Assembly: GCA_028282725.1 (NCBI GenBank) | Contig: JANQHF010000061.1 | Span: forward strand, 1 to 64,000 | DNA: 64,000 bases | From: Saprospiraceae bacterium | GTDB lineage: Bacteria; Bacteroidota; Bacteroidia; Chitinophagales; Saprospiraceae | Direction: 5' to 3' | Part shown: positions 1 to 9,196 of the stretch, piece by piece | Position numbering within the stretch: the first letter of the stretch is position 1 | Layout: each line of letters starts with the position of its first letter | Position numbers and translations under genes: made by a program | The notes under the pieces: model-generated | Databases searched by the model: none | Told to the model about the DNA's origin: nothing | Seen by the model: only the letters and a program-made list of their open reading frames with translations

Positions 1-1551
1 CGCCCACCCCTCTCTATCCAGACTCCGATACTGAATCGCTTCGGCGAGGTATTCCATCTTGATCTCTTCACTTCCTGCAAGGTCCGCACACGTCCGGGAT
101 ACCTTCAAGATCCGGTCATAAGCCCGCGCGGACAATTGCAGCTTTTTCATTGCCGTCTGCAATAATGTCTGTCCCGGCTTATCCAACTGGCAAATTTCAC
201 GCACCATTCTACTCGGCATTTGTGCATTGTTATGAATCGAGGAGAATTCCTTGAACCGTTCTTCCTGGATCTTTCTGGCTGCCTTTACTCGTTTTCGGAT
301 ATCAGCGCTGGATTCGCTTTTGTATTCATAAGTACTCAATTCGTCATAGCTAACAGGCGTCACTTCTACATGTAAATCAATTCGATCCAGCAGTGGCCCC
401 GAGATCTTATTCAGGTATTTCTTGACGATTCCCGGCCCGCATACACATTCCTTATCAGGATGATTGTAATAACCGCACGGGCAGGGATTCATCGAAGCGA
501 TCAACATAAAAGCAGCGGGATAATCCACCGAAATCTTGGCCCTGGAAATCGTAACCTTCCTTTCTTCCATCGGTTGACGCATGACCTCCAACACAGACCG
601 TTTGAATTCGGGCAATTCATCGAGAAACAACACCCCGTTGTGTGCCAGTGAAATTTCTCCGGGATTGGGGTTTGAACCTCCTCCCACCAGGGCCACATCG
701 CTGATCGTATGGTGAGGGGAACGAAATGGACGCGTTGCAACCAGGGATGCATTTTCGTCTAAAAGCCCACAAACGGAATGGATTTTGGTCACATCCAGGG
801 CTTCATGAAGAGATAGTGGAGGTAATATGCCAGACAAGCGTTTGGCAAGCATAGTTTTACCGGCCCCGGGAGGCCCAATTAAAATAGCATTATGACCACC
901 CGCTGCTGCGATCTCAAGCGCACGTTTGATTTTTTCCTGTCCCTTTACATCGGAAAAGTCCAAAGCAAACTGTTTCTGGTCCTCTTCAAAAAGCTCCCTT
1001 GTATCCATCTCTACCGGTTTCAGATCTAATTTGCCCGTTAAAAGGCCCACGGCCTCAGACAAATTTTCAATACCATAAACAGTCACATCATTCACAATGG
1101 CGGCTTCGCGGGCATTCTGCCGGGGAACGATCATTCCTTTATACCCATGCTTCCGAGCTTCAATGGCAATGGGCAAGGCTCCCTTTATAGGACGCAAAGC
1201 CCCGTCAAGAGCGAGTTCTCCCATGATGACGTATTCGGTGAGTTGTTCCGGATCAATCTGTTTGGTCGCTCCAAGGATGCCAAGAGCAATCGGCAAATCA
1301 TAGGCAGATCCTTCCTTTCGGATATCGGCTGGTGCCAGGTTGACTACGAGCTTCAGCCGCATCATCTTAAATCCAATGTTTTTAATTGCAGCTTCGATCC
1401 GTTGGAACCCTTCCTTGACTGCACTGTCCGGAAGACCCACCAGATGATAATAATTACTATTGATGGCTACATTGCCCCCTGCATTCACCTCAACCGTAAT
1501 TAATTTGGCATTGATTCCCTGAACGGCAGCAGCATACGTCTTTACAAGCAT
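1..1551 (-). CDS. YifB/ComM family Mg-chelatase-like AAA+ ATPase (3' end cut by window)
   Basis: Translating the minus strand from ATG at 1551 gives about 517 residues without a stop. The protein opens with [12 protein letters not shown], the typical start of the ChlI-like N-terminal domain. It then has a Walker A (GPPGAGKT), a Walker B region ([10 protein letters not shown]) and the cysteine-rich stretch MNPCPCGYY seen in this family. It ends in the C-terminal Mg-chelatase helical domain ([13 protein letters not shown]). The last visible residues (SLDREGW) are close to the usual family end, so only a few codons are missing. Family members such as ComM are hexameric helicases that promote branch migration during natural transformation. 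The family assignment is firm; the role in this organism is inferred. Confidence 0.95.
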   Translation of the reverse strand, partial: MLVKTYAAAVQGINAKLITVEVNAGGNVAINSNYYHLVGLPDSAVKEGFQRIEAAIKNIGFKMMRLKLVVNLAPADIRKEGSAYDLPIALGILGATKQIDPEQLTEYVIMGELALDGALRPIKGALPIAIEARKHGYKGMIVPRQNAREAAIVNDVTVYGIENLSEAVGLLTGKLDLKPVEMDTRELFEEDQKQFALDFSDVKGQEKIKRALEIAAAGGHNAILIGPPGAGKTMLAKRLSGILPPLSLHEALDVTKIHSVCGLLDENASLVATRPFRSPHHTISDVALVGGGSNPNPGEISLAHNGVLFLDELPEFKRSVLEVMRQPMEERKVTISRAKISVDYPAAFMLIASMNPCPCGYYNHPDKECVCGPGIVKKYLNKISGPLLDRIDLHVEVTPVSYDELSTYEYKSESSADIRKRVKAARKIQEERFKEFSSIHNNAQMPSRMVREICQLDKPGQTLLQTAMKKLQLSARAYDRILKVSRTCADLAGSEEIKMEYLAEAIQYRSLDREGWA

Positions 1552-1604
1552 ATATGAATATATTAATCTCATTGTCCCGGATCAAAATACCCGAACAATA
1601 CATT

Positions 1605-2103
1605 CTATATTCTTATATGATCATTTACATGAAAAGGTAACCCCTGGGTTGTCTGATTTTTTCTTCCCTGGTAACTAAAATCGCAGCCTGTATCAGGATC
1701 CGGAAATGATGAAGTGATCCGATCTCCTGAAAACATACCAGTCCCACAGTCTCCACCGTCACATATCGTGATGTTGTCTCCATTGTCCGTATAGGTGCCG
1801 GAAATCATTTCTGAAAAAAATCTCTGTCTGTACTCAGTGCAATTGTAACAACCTAGGCCCTATCCTCATTGATAGTGATCGTACCGTCACCACAAATTTC
1901 TATTCCTCCAAAATCAGTACACCCTCCGTCCGAGAAAAATTAAAACTAAGGTTTTCCAGGGGGCCATCACAACCGGAAAATGACAAGCTCGTCAAACGAT
2001 AAATACCCGTTATATCTGCACCGTCCTTGCTGCATGACACGACACTCAAAACAATAAATACTACAAAACCAAAGCGAACCATCGCTCTCATCGATACATT
2101 CAT
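1605..2103 (-). pseudogene. decayed lipocalin-like lipoprotein, paralogue of the gene at 2683-3105
   Basis: The 5' part encodes a signal peptide with a lipobox (VVSCSKD) followed by DITGIYRLTSLSFSGCDGP. After NFS the frame must shift to read DGGCTDFGGIEICGDGTIT, which matches GCTTLLGVEVCGDGTMT in the intact neighbour. A second shift near a T run at about 1815 is needed to reach ISGTYTDNGDNITIC and the C-terminal PDPDTGCDFSYQG. An in-frame TAG lies between the two shifts. So at least two frame disruptions separate pieces that together cover one complete small lipoprotein. It could be a true pseudogene, or homopolymer errors in an assembled genome. No function is assigned beyond a putative surface lipoprotein. 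Confidence 0.7.
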
Positions 2104-2208
2104 TTTTTAAATTGTTGTTGTGCAGGGAAAATAGATGTAGTTGTTGTTATAAATTGGTCGGTTGTATAAGTGCAGCTATTTACAGCACAAGTGAAACCCG
2201 GTTACTAA

Positions 2209-2679
2209 ATGACGAAAGAGGAAGCATTGGATAAATTGAAGCGGTATTGTTCCTACCAGGATCGATGTCATCAGGAGGTAAGAAGCAAGATCCTTTCGTT
2301 AAAAATCTACGGAGACTGGCTTGAAGAGATCATGAGTGAGCTTATCCAGGAGGATTACCTGAACGAGGAACGCTTTGCACGAAATTATGCCAGGGGTAAA
2401 TTTCGAATAAAAGGTTGGGGAAAGGTCAGGATCGTGAATGAACTGCGCAAAAGAAAAATCAGTGATTATTGTATACGCAAGGCAGTTCAGGAAGTAGACG
2501 AAGAAGGGCAATACCTGAAAATGCTCCTGACCCATTTGTCCAAATACCGGGAATTACGAAAAGACAAAATTGCTCCCTTGCGGTTAAAACAATTGATGTA
2601 CGCACATGGTATCAGGAAAGGCTTCGAGCCCGGTACTGTGAACCAGGCCATTCAATCTCTGTTCAAAAGCCCGGAATAG
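2209..2679 (+). CDS. recX: RecX family regulatory protein
   Basis: This 156-residue protein has the three tandem three-helix modules of RecX. Module one includes CSYQDRCHQEVRSK, module two includes LIQEDYLNEERFARNY followed by GWGKVRI, and module three is KQLMYAHGIRKGFEPGTV. RecX binds RecA filaments and limits recombinase activity. The gene stands alone between two related lipoprotein genes on the opposite strand; recA is not in view. Start at ATG 2209 fits the family N-terminus. Confidence 0.93.
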   Translation: MTKEEALDKLKRYCSYQDRCHQEVRSKILSLKIYGDWLEEIMSELIQEDYLNEERFARNYARGKFRIKGWGKVRIVNELRKRKISDYCIRKAVQEVDEEGQYLKMLLTHLSKYRELRKDKIAPLRLKQLMYAHGIRKGFEPGTVNQAIQSLFKSPE

Positions 2680-2682
2680 GGC

Positions 2683-3105
2683 TTATATTTTCTCTCCCCT
2701 GAATGTATATACACAGGTATCATCGGGATCCGGAACAGTTATAGTCAACTCTCCGCTTCCCAAGGAAAATGTTGCTGTTTCACAGGATGATCCATCATCT
2801 TCGCAAACAGTGATTGTATTGCCGTCTACAGTGTAGTTGCCCGTAGCAGAGGTGTTAAAGGATTGACCACCACCGGATACAGTCAGGGAGATCGTAAAAG
2901 TTCCTCCTTCGGTCAACGTCATCGTGCCATCACCACATACTTCAACTCCGAGCAGTGTGGTACAGCCGTCGTTGGTCGAAAAATCGAAAGTAATATTGTC
3001 CACAGGATCCATACACCCTGTGGAAGAGAAAAAGGTGATCGTATAAGTTCCGGCTATAGACTCATCTTCATCGTCACCACCACAGGCAATTAGAAAAGAG
3101 GTCAT
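2683..3105 (-). CDS. small lipocalin-like lipoprotein
   Basis: The predicted protein has 140 residues from ATG 3105. It shows a lipobox (FLIACGG) followed by an acidic linker (DDEDES) and repeated beta-strand-like segments (AGTYTITFF, GNYTVDGNTITVC, YTFRG), resembling lipocalin-like domains of Bacteroidota lipoproteins. Cysteines are paired along the chain. Only eight residues precede the lipid Cys, too few for a signal peptide. In the same frame, hydrophobic codons (LLFLLI) continue upstream, and an ATG that would complete the signal (MHQSKIF) lies in another frame. The 5' end may therefore carry a frameshift or use a non-ATG start. It converges with recX, with 3 bp between the stops. Confidence 0.7.
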   Translation of the reverse strand: MTSFLIACGGDDEDESIAGTYTITFFSSTGCMDPVDNITFDFSTNDGCTTLLGVEVCGDGTMTLTEGGTFTISLTVSGGGQSFNTSATGNYTVDGNTITVCEDDGSSCETATFSLGSGELTITVPDPDDTCVYTFRGEKI

Positions 3106-3215
3106 TATGAGAAGAAAAAGTAGAAAATTTTGGACTGATGCATGTTTTTTAAAATTGAACGTATCGATAACTGAAATTTAGTGCCGCCACGTATCTTAAC
3201 GCACAAATAATTCTG

Positions 3216-4565
3216 ATGAAAAAAATCGCATTTACGGCAATAGTAATGATGATGGCCTCAATGATCAGAGCCCAAACTATGCCACAGATATTGAGTATAG
3301 AAGAACAGTCGAGAATCGTCGATGAAATTCTGGAAGATCGGCTGGATCACTTGCTACCGGAACTCATGAGGAGAGAAGGCATAGATATGTGGATTCTTAT
3401 TTCCCGGGAATACAATGAAGATCCCGTCATGAAAACCATTCTGCCCAGTACCTGGCTGGCTGCGCGACGACGAACGATCATGGTATTTTTTGACAATGGA
3501 GAGCAATTGGACAAAATTGCCATTGCGCGATATAGTGTAGGACGTCTGCTCAAAGGAGAATGGAACGTTGATGTTTATCCTGACCAATGGGAAGCCCTCA
3601 TGAATATTATCAATGAGAAAAAGCCTCAAAAGATAGGTTTAAATTATTCTGCGAATTATGGTTTGGCCGACGGACTGGTGAAATCAGAATACGAATCGTT
3701 TATGTCTTACCTTCCCGGGCAATTCCATGATCGGGTCATTTCGGCAGAGCGCCTGGCCGTTGCATGGCTCGAAACACGCAGCACAAAAGAATTGGAAATC
3801 TATCCTATGATTTGTCGCCTTGGGCACTTGATATTGCGTGAGGGACTTTCTGAAAAGGTGATTCATCCTGGAATCACATCCACAGACGATGTGGTCTGGT
3901 GGTTGCGGCAAAGAGTTTCGGATCTCGGTTTGGATACCTGGTTTCATCCTTCTGTATCTGTCCAAAGGGCGGATATGGGTAACAATGAATTCCTGCGATC
4001 ATTCAGTAAAAGACCTGACCAGGACATTATTGGTTTTGGTGACCTGATACACGTTGATTTTGGCATAACTTATCTGAGACTGAATACGGATCAACAACAG
4101 CACTTTTATGTGCTAAGACCAGGGGAAGGTGACGCTCCGGAAGGTTTGAAGAAGGCTTTTGCAAATGGTAACCGTGTCCAGGATATATTGACTTCCAATT
4201 TTGAAATTGGAAAAACAGGAAATGAAATTCTAAAAAAATCTCTGGACCAAGCCAAAGAAGAAGGCTTAAATGCTTCTATTTATACTCATCCGATAGGATT
4301 CCATGGACATGCGGCAGGGCCAACAATAGGGATGTGGGACAAACAGGGAGGAGTAAAAGGCCCTGGGGACTATCCCCTCTTTGCAAATACGGCATATTCT
4401 ATTGAATTATTTGCAGCAACGCCCGTTCCCGAATGGGGTGATAAACCCGTCAGGATCATGCTGGAAGAAGACGGAGTGTACAGCAATGGACAATTCTATT
4501 TTCTTGATGGCAGACAAAAGGAGTTATTTGTCATTCCTGCAAACAGGGACAATATGGGAAATTAG
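3216..4565 (+). CDS. M24 family metallopeptidase (Xaa-Pro aminopeptidase-like), exported
   Basis: A 449-residue protein with a cleavable signal peptide (MKKIAFTAIVMMMASMIRAQ). It has a creatinase-like N-terminal domain and a pita-bread M24 domain. Metal-ligand positions are visible around HVDFGI, then LNTDQQQHF, then the His in HPIGFHGH, the Glu in SIELFA and the Glu in MLEEDG. The family removes N-terminal residues before proline or related dipeptides. Export suggests periplasmic peptide trimming. It stands alone and ends 2 bp before the convergent rhodanese gene. Confidence 0.88.
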   Translation: MKKIAFTAIVMMMASMIRAQTMPQILSIEEQSRIVDEILEDRLDHLLPELMRREGIDMWILISREYNEDPVMKTILPSTWLAARRRTIMVFFDNGEQLDKIAIARYSVGRLLKGEWNVDVYPDQWEALMNIINEKKPQKIGLNYSANYGLADGLVKSEYESFMSYLPGQFHDRVISAERLAVAWLETRSTKELEIYPMICRLGHLILREGLSEKVIHPGITSTDDVVWWLRQRVSDLGLDTWFHPSVSVQRADMGNNEFLRSFSKRPDQDIIGFGDLIHVDFGITYLRLNTDQQQHFYVLRPGEGDAPEGLKKAFANGNRVQDILTSNFEIGKTGNEILKKSLDQAKEEGLNASIYTHPIGFHGHAAGPTIGMWDKQGGVKGPGDYPLFANTAYSIELFAATPVPEWGDKPVRIMLEEDGVYSNGQFYFLDGRQKELFVIPANRDNMGN

Positions 4566-4567
4566 AA

Positions 4568-5083
4568 TTACCAGATTTTTAGAATATCCGGGTTGTCTAC
4601 CCATTTGCTCCAAATTTTATTATATGTATGAAGCCGACGAGTTCTCTGATTAGAAGTATCAACTATAGGATATCCCCTATTTACCCATTCAAAAATGCTT
4701 CCATACAAATTGTAGACATTTTTATAACCCGCCTTTTTCAATTTCTTACCAATCTTTTCACTTCGATACCCAATGGAGCAGTAAACCACTATTTCACTGT
4801 CCTTATCTATGTGCATGAGGTTAGAAAGATCAAAATCATCATATCCTGAGTAATGAGCATTCGGGATATGACTCACCTCATATTCATCACGTTCCCTGGT
4901 ATCGACAAAAACAAACTTTTCAATATTTGAATAAACGGAATCAACACCAATTACGGGAATATCAAAATTAATAAGATTTTTAATTCTTTGATCGAATTTT
5001 GAATTGAGAACACCCTGGGCATCTAAATAATTAGTGACTAGTGTCAATGTGAAAAGAAGAATTATAATTTTATAATTCAGCAT
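4568..5083 (-). CDS. exported rhodanese-like domain protein
   Basis: 171 residues: an N-terminal hydrophobic signal (IIILLFTLTLV), then one rhodanese domain. The CH2A-like motif VDTRERDEY and the active-site loop YCSIGYRS contain the catalytic Cys of a sulfurtransferase persulfide loop. Rhodaneses move sulfane sulfur to thiophilic acceptors; the natural acceptor here is unknown. The gene follows mvaD by 2 bp on the same strand and is probably cotranscribed with it. Confidence 0.88.
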   Translation of the reverse strand: MLNYKIIILLFTLTLVTNYLDAQGVLNSKFDQRIKNLINFDIPVIGVDSVYSNIEKFVFVDTRERDEYEVSHIPNAHYSGYDDFDLSNLMHIDKDSEIVVYCSIGYRSEKIGKKLKKAGYKNVYNLYGSIFEWVNRGYPIVDTSNQRTRRLHTYNKIWSKWVDNPDILKIW

Positions 5084-5085
5084 TT

Positions 5086-6165
5086 CTAAATGAATTTTTC
5101 GGGACCGCTACCCACGTGATCTTTTATAATTTGATTGCTTTGAGATAAGGAAAGCAATTCTGATTTTATGAATGTTTCAATTTTATCTCGTTCGGAATCG
5201 GGATAAAGAACATGTACGTTAGGGCCTGCGTCCAGAGTGAAGAAAACGGGCAAGGAAGTATTTTGTCGAAAGGATCTTATTTTTTCTAAAATAGAAAGCG
5301 TATTGGGCTTCATTAAAATATAACCGGGGTCCGAGCACATCATTAATGCATGAAGAGTAAGAGCTTCTTCTTCTACTATTTTTCCAAAAAGGTCAAGGTC
5401 TCCTGATTGCAATGATGAAAGTAACAGTCCCATATTTTTTTTTGCCTGAGCATATCGGACCGGAGCAAACGGATTGCCATTCATCAATTGATGTCCGGCC
5501 GAAGATGACACAGATTTTTTTTCATCGCTGACAATCAATACATCGTCGTGAAAAGAAAGAAAAGATTCGTGGATATTTGAATATGCAATCGCATATTCAT
5601 CTGATGAATAGGCAACGTGTTCGGACTTCCCCCATACTGACATGGATGGAAACAGAGACCTGGCGGCACTGCCACTACCTAAACGCGCAATAAAAGAAGC
5701 CCTTTTTAAGAAGTCACCCTCCTGTCTTATTTCTTCAGAAATCACATTTTCGATATCACAAAGACAAAGAGCAAGAGCTGACATTGCCGAAGCCGAAGAA
5801 GCTATTCCTGCTGAATGTGGAAACGTGTTGGAACTTTTGATGACATAGGAATAATCTCCAAGGAAGGGCATTTCTTCTGAAAGACTCGAAAAGTATTGCA
5901 CGATTCTCTCTTCAAACCGGGCTTGCTTTTGCTCTTCAAAATAAAAATCAATCCATCGTTCACCATTTTTTCTTGGTTTGAAAGAAAGAGAGGTCTTCGT
6001 CGTGGCCTCTGCCAGTGTAAAGCTTATCGAGGCATTCATGGGCTTCTGCACGGACTTTTTCCCCCAATATTTGATTAATGCTATGTTGCTTGGACTTATC
6101 CAACCTACTTCTCCGGTTGTTCTTAGATCCGAAGTTGTGACTGGTTGTAAAGAGGAGTTTGACAT
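5086..6165 (-). CDS. mvaD: diphosphomevalonate decarboxylase
   Basis: 359 residues with GHMP-kinase-family architecture. The N-terminal signature SNIALIKYWGKK is diagnostic of mevalonate diphosphate decarboxylases. The glycine/serine ATP loop is HSAGIASSASAMSALAL, and the C-terminal DAGPNVHVLY carries the catalytic Asp region. The enzyme converts mevalonate 5-diphosphate to isopentenyl diphosphate with ATP, the last step of the mevalonate route used by many Bacteroidota. It lies between DUF4294 and rhodanese genes in a tight minus-strand set (gaps of 0 to 2 bp). Other mevalonate genes are not in the window. Confidence 0.95.
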   Translation of the reverse strand: MSNSSLQPVTTSDLRTTGEVGWISPSNIALIKYWGKKSVQKPMNASISFTLAEATTKTSLSFKPRKNGERWIDFYFEEQKQARFEERIVQYFSSLSEEMPFLGDYSYVIKSSNTFPHSAGIASSASAMSALALCLCDIENVISEEIRQEGDFLKRASFIARLGSGSAARSLFPSMSVWGKSEHVAYSSDEYAIAYSNIHESFLSFHDDVLIVSDEKKSVSSSAGHQLMNGNPFAPVRYAQAKKNMGLLLSSLQSGDLDLFGKIVEEEALTLHALMMCSDPGYILMKPNTLSILEKIRSFRQNTSLPVFFTLDAGPNVHVLYPDSERDKIETFIKSELLSLSQSNQIIKDHVGSGPEKFI

Positions 6166-6855
6166 TTAGAGTTGTTGATCCGGAGTGCGATAAGAAATTT
6201 CAAAGTCTTGTAAAACGACGTCCAATATAGGGTTTTGGCCAACGACGTATCCCGTTTTTAGACGGTAACCATATAACTTACTGGATTGATTCCAATAAAA
6301 TGCTTTGAGTTTTCCCTGTGTCATCTTTATTAGCTCGAACATACTTTTTTCAAGTTCTCTTTCGATCATTTTAACCAGGATTTTACCCTGGGTCTTTGAA
6401 AGGCCTTTGAGTGGCTCCTCAAATTCCTTCTGCAATTCCCTGGAAAGTTTTCGCAGGTATTTTTTCCTTTTTCTTTTTTTCATGTTCTGAGTGACATATT
6501 CAGCTTCCCTGAAGATTCGCATGGCTTCTTTCGCATAGGGATATACTTTGGCGGCATACCTCCGATACTTTCGATACTTCAGGTAGTCCTCCCTGGATTC
6601 GAATGTCCGGAGAGAAGAAATGTTGACATTCCCCAATTCATAGAAATATAATGTATCACCCTCTGTTACCAAGGCTGATAAAACCTCTCCACCCTCAGAG
6701 ATTCTGATCAACTTTTCTTCTGGCTTGATCAATTTGGTTTTATGCAGCCTCAGCATCGTGGAATCCACCAGAGCCTCCTGGCTGTAGCCCGAAGTACGAA
6801 TCAGCATTACCAATAAAAGAACAAATAACTGCTTCATGTACATAATAAGATGCAA
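6166..6855 (-). CDS. DUF4294 family protein, exported
   Basis: Up to 229 residues; the signal peptide MKQLFVLLLVMLIRTSG suggests the real start is one of the nearby internal Met codons. A basic helical region (YAKEAMRIFREAEY, KKRKRKKYLRK) and the C-terminal segment GKILVKMIERELEKS followed by WNQSSKLYGYRLK match the DUF4294 family, which is widespread in Bacteroidota and of unknown function. The stop codon is directly followed by the mvaD start, so the two probably share a transcript. Confidence 0.82.
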   Translation of the reverse strand: MHLIMYMKQLFVLLLVMLIRTSGYSQEALVDSTMLRLHKTKLIKPEEKLIRISEGGEVLSALVTEGDTLYFYELGNVNISSLRTFESREDYLKYRKYRRYAAKVYPYAKEAMRIFREAEYVTQNMKKRKRKKYLRKLSRELQKEFEEPLKGLSKTQGKILVKMIERELEKSMFELIKMTQGKLKAFYWNQSSKLYGYRLKTGYVVGQNPILDVVLQDFEISYRTPDQQL

Positions 6856-6913
6856 AACTCTACCTTTTTACACTTAGATTCATGCACTTCAACCGGATGT
6901 CTATCTTTGCCGC

Positions 6914-7576
6914 ATGAAAGTGTTGGCCAAGATCGTTTCATGGATCTTTCACCCTTTGATTTTAGTATTACTGCTTATTTTCCTGGCTTACTGTCTGGAT
7001 GGATACAACTACTATTTCAACGACAGTCGTGCAATTGATGCCTTCTTTTTTATGAATTTCTTTCTCCTGGTCTTATTCCCTTTGGTGGGCGTCGGCATGT
7101 TGGTTGGGTTGAAAATGATATCGGGATTCACGATGGACAACAGGGAAGAACGCATAGGGCCTCTGATCATCACACTTGCATTTTACATTTGGTACTTTAT
7201 CAACATTAAGGACAATCCAGTCTTTCCCGATTCACTCCGAATGGTAGTATTAGGCATAACCATTGCTGCAGGACTGGCATTCTTCATTAACAACTTCACA
7301 AAGATCAGCCTTCATTCAGTTGGTGCCGGTTCCTTTTTGACAGCAATTATCATTTTGATCTACAGTACAAAAACATCCTTCATTGATATTCAATTTTGGG
7401 AACTTGCCAGCTTTCGGCTTTCTTCTATTTTTGTGCTCCTGTTGAGCGTTATTTTAGCTGGAATCATAGGTTCAGCCCGATTATATTTGAAGGCTCACAG
7501 ACCATCGGATTTATATGCCGGTTATTTGGTCGGCTTTATTGCTCAGGTTGCAGCATTGAGAATAATTGCAATATGA
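6914..7576 (+). CDS. PAP2-like integral membrane protein
   Basis: 220 residues with about six hydrophobic helices (PLILVLLLIFLAYCL, FLLVLFPLVGVGMLV, SIFVLLLSVILAGII and others). The segment SLHSVGAG followed by ARLYLKAHRPSDLYAGYLVG resembles the SGH and RxxxxxHxxxD motifs of the PAP2 phosphatase fold. A lipid-phosphate phosphatase role is plausible but the motifs are weak. The stop codon overlaps the dapD ATG by 4 bp, so the two genes are translationally coupled. Confidence 0.75.
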   Translation: MKVLAKIVSWIFHPLILVLLLIFLAYCLDGYNYYFNDSRAIDAFFFMNFFLLVLFPLVGVGMLVGLKMISGFTMDNREERIGPLIITLAFYIWYFINIKDNPVFPDSLRMVVLGITIAAGLAFFINNFTKISLHSVGAGSFLTAIIILIYSTKTSFIDIQFWELASFRLSSIFVLLLSVILAGIIGSARLYLKAHRPSDLYAGYLVGFIAQVAALRIIAI

Positions 7577-8394
7577 ATATTGAAAAGATCAGGAAAAAGA
7601 TAGAAGAAGCATGGGAAGACCGTTCTTTGCTCGATGAAAAGCCCTATTGTAAGTCGATTCGACAGCTGGTTGACCTTCTTGATAAAGGAAGAGTACGGGT
7701 GGCGGAACATACAGAAGAAGGATGGGTGGTCAATGATTGGATCAAGAAAGGGGTCATTCTGTATTTCCCAATTCAGAAGATGAAGACGATGGAAGTCGGA
7801 CCTTTTGAATTTCATGATAAAATCCCAATGAAGTCAAAACTTAAAAAAGCCGGGATTCGCGTCGTTCCTCACGCCATAGCGCGCTATGGATCCTATCTTG
7901 AGCCCGGGACGATCATGATGCCGAGTTATGTAAACATCGGTGCCTACGTGGGAGCAGGCACTATGGTGGATACATGGGCAACGGTGGGCTCTTGTGCCCA
8001 GATAGGTCGAAATGTTCATCTTTCCGGAGGGGTAGGTATAGGAGGCGTCCTGGAGCCGCTACAAGCAACTCCCACTATTATCGAGGATGACTGTTTTATC
8101 GGATCTCGTTGTATTGTAGTCGAAGGAGTACGCGTTGAAAAAGAATCCGTTATTGGAGCCGGAGTTGTTCTCACACAATCTACACGTATCATTGATGTTT
8201 CCAAGGAGGAGCCAGTTACCTTCAGAGGGTATGTTCCCAGCAGAAGTGTTGTCATTCCAGGTAGCTATACAAAGGAGTTTACAGCCGGGTCCTATAATGT
8301 GAATTGTGCACTCATAATCGGCCAAAGAAAAGAATCGACCGATAAAAAAATCTCTCTGAACGACGCTTTAAGGGACTATGATGTAGCAGTTTAG
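7573..8394 (+). CDS. dapD: 2,3,4,5-tetrahydropyridine-2,6-dicarboxylate N-succinyltransferase
   Basis: 273 residues. The start at ATG 7573 overlaps the upstream stop; a longer reading from 7396 would run through the preceding gene and is rejected. The protein has a left-handed beta-helix of hexapeptide repeats (MMPSYVNIGAYVGAGTMVD, IEDDCFIGSRCIVVEG, VIGAGVVLTQST) and the DapD signature WATVGSCAQIG. It transfers succinyl from succinyl-CoA to tetrahydrodipicolinate in lysine and meso-DAP synthesis. The length is that of the family. Confidence 0.96.
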   Translation: MNIEKIRKKIEEAWEDRSLLDEKPYCKSIRQLVDLLDKGRVRVAEHTEEGWVVNDWIKKGVILYFPIQKMKTMEVGPFEFHDKIPMKSKLKKAGIRVVPHAIARYGSYLEPGTIMMPSYVNIGAYVGAGTMVDTWATVGSCAQIGRNVHLSGGVGIGGVLEPLQATPTIIEDDCFIGSRCIVVEGVRVEKESVIGAGVVLTQSTRIIDVSKEEPVTFRGYVPSRSVVIPGSYTKEFTAGSYNVNCALIIGQRKESTDKKISLNDALRDYDVAV

Positions 8395-8451
8395 CAATGG
8401 AATGGTATAGTAACCCTGAGCCTAGCTAATCTGTCAATACAAAAGCCAAGA

Positions 8452-8988
8452 CTATTCCAGGTTCTCTTTTACGGAATCAATGGTAGACATGAATTTTGAC
8501 CAAAACTCTGAAAACAGGTTTTTAAAGGTATCGACTAACCACCCTCCTTCCTCACTAAATGTAATTAGGTGTTCGTAAAGAGTGGATTGTGCGGCATACT
8601 CAGGACTCAAGACTTTGAGATTGGTCAATAAGAGTAACAATAGACCGATCAAAAAAGCAGCGACAAAGCCCAAAAGAAGACCACCTGCAAGTTGATTGAT
8701 GAAGTTGACTTTGATTGCCTTTAATACATCCTCAATTCGATCCCCAATAAATCTGAGAACCAGCATAACGATGAAAAAGACGATTAAAAAGCCAAGGATA
8801 AATTCCACGGCGGGATTGAGATTGACCACTTTCTGAAGATAGTTGATCAAAAGGGGAGAAAATTTCAGAGCAACCACAAGACCCACCAGGATGGATAATG
8901 TGTCTACCACTGTATTGATCAAGCCATTGGAATAACCGCGGTAAAAGCCATAGGTGATAAGAAGAGCGGCGATCAGATCTAAAACCAT
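8452..8988 (-). CDS. CvpA family membrane protein
   Basis: 178 residues with four predicted membrane helices (LIAALLITYGFYRG, TLSILVGLVVALKF, FILGFLIVFFIVMLVL, LLGFVAAFLIGLLLLLL) and the CvpA-type start motif. CvpA proteins are linked to colicin V production and envelope homeostasis, with no established biochemical role in Bacteroidota. It is divergent from parE with a 208-bp gap that must hold both promoters. Confidence 0.85.
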   Translation of the reverse strand: MVLDLIAALLITYGFYRGYSNGLINTVVDTLSILVGLVVALKFSPLLINYLQKVVNLNPAVEFILGFLIVFFIVMLVLRFIGDRIEDVLKAIKVNFINQLAGGLLLGFVAAFLIGLLLLLLTNLKVLSPEYAAQSTLYEHLITFSEEGGWLVDTFKNLFSEFWSKFMSTIDSVKENLE

Positions 8989-9196
8989 AACGGTATAAAA
9001 GTATGGTCCGAAGATACAATTCCCCTGCCGTGTTCCGACCTAGGATGGAAAATATTATACGAAAGGGAACTTATTGGCAGCTCGAAAGATTTTCCTTGGG
9101 GGGTTATGAATACCTTTGTTATTTTTGCAGAACCAGCCAAGCACCGTGAATCCAAAACGGGCCGAGAAGAACTGTTCATACAGATTGAAATAGCAA

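Noticed and set aside
7396..7572. N-terminal extension of dapD
   Set aside because: It lies inside the PAP2-like gene in another frame; the family start fits ATG 7573.
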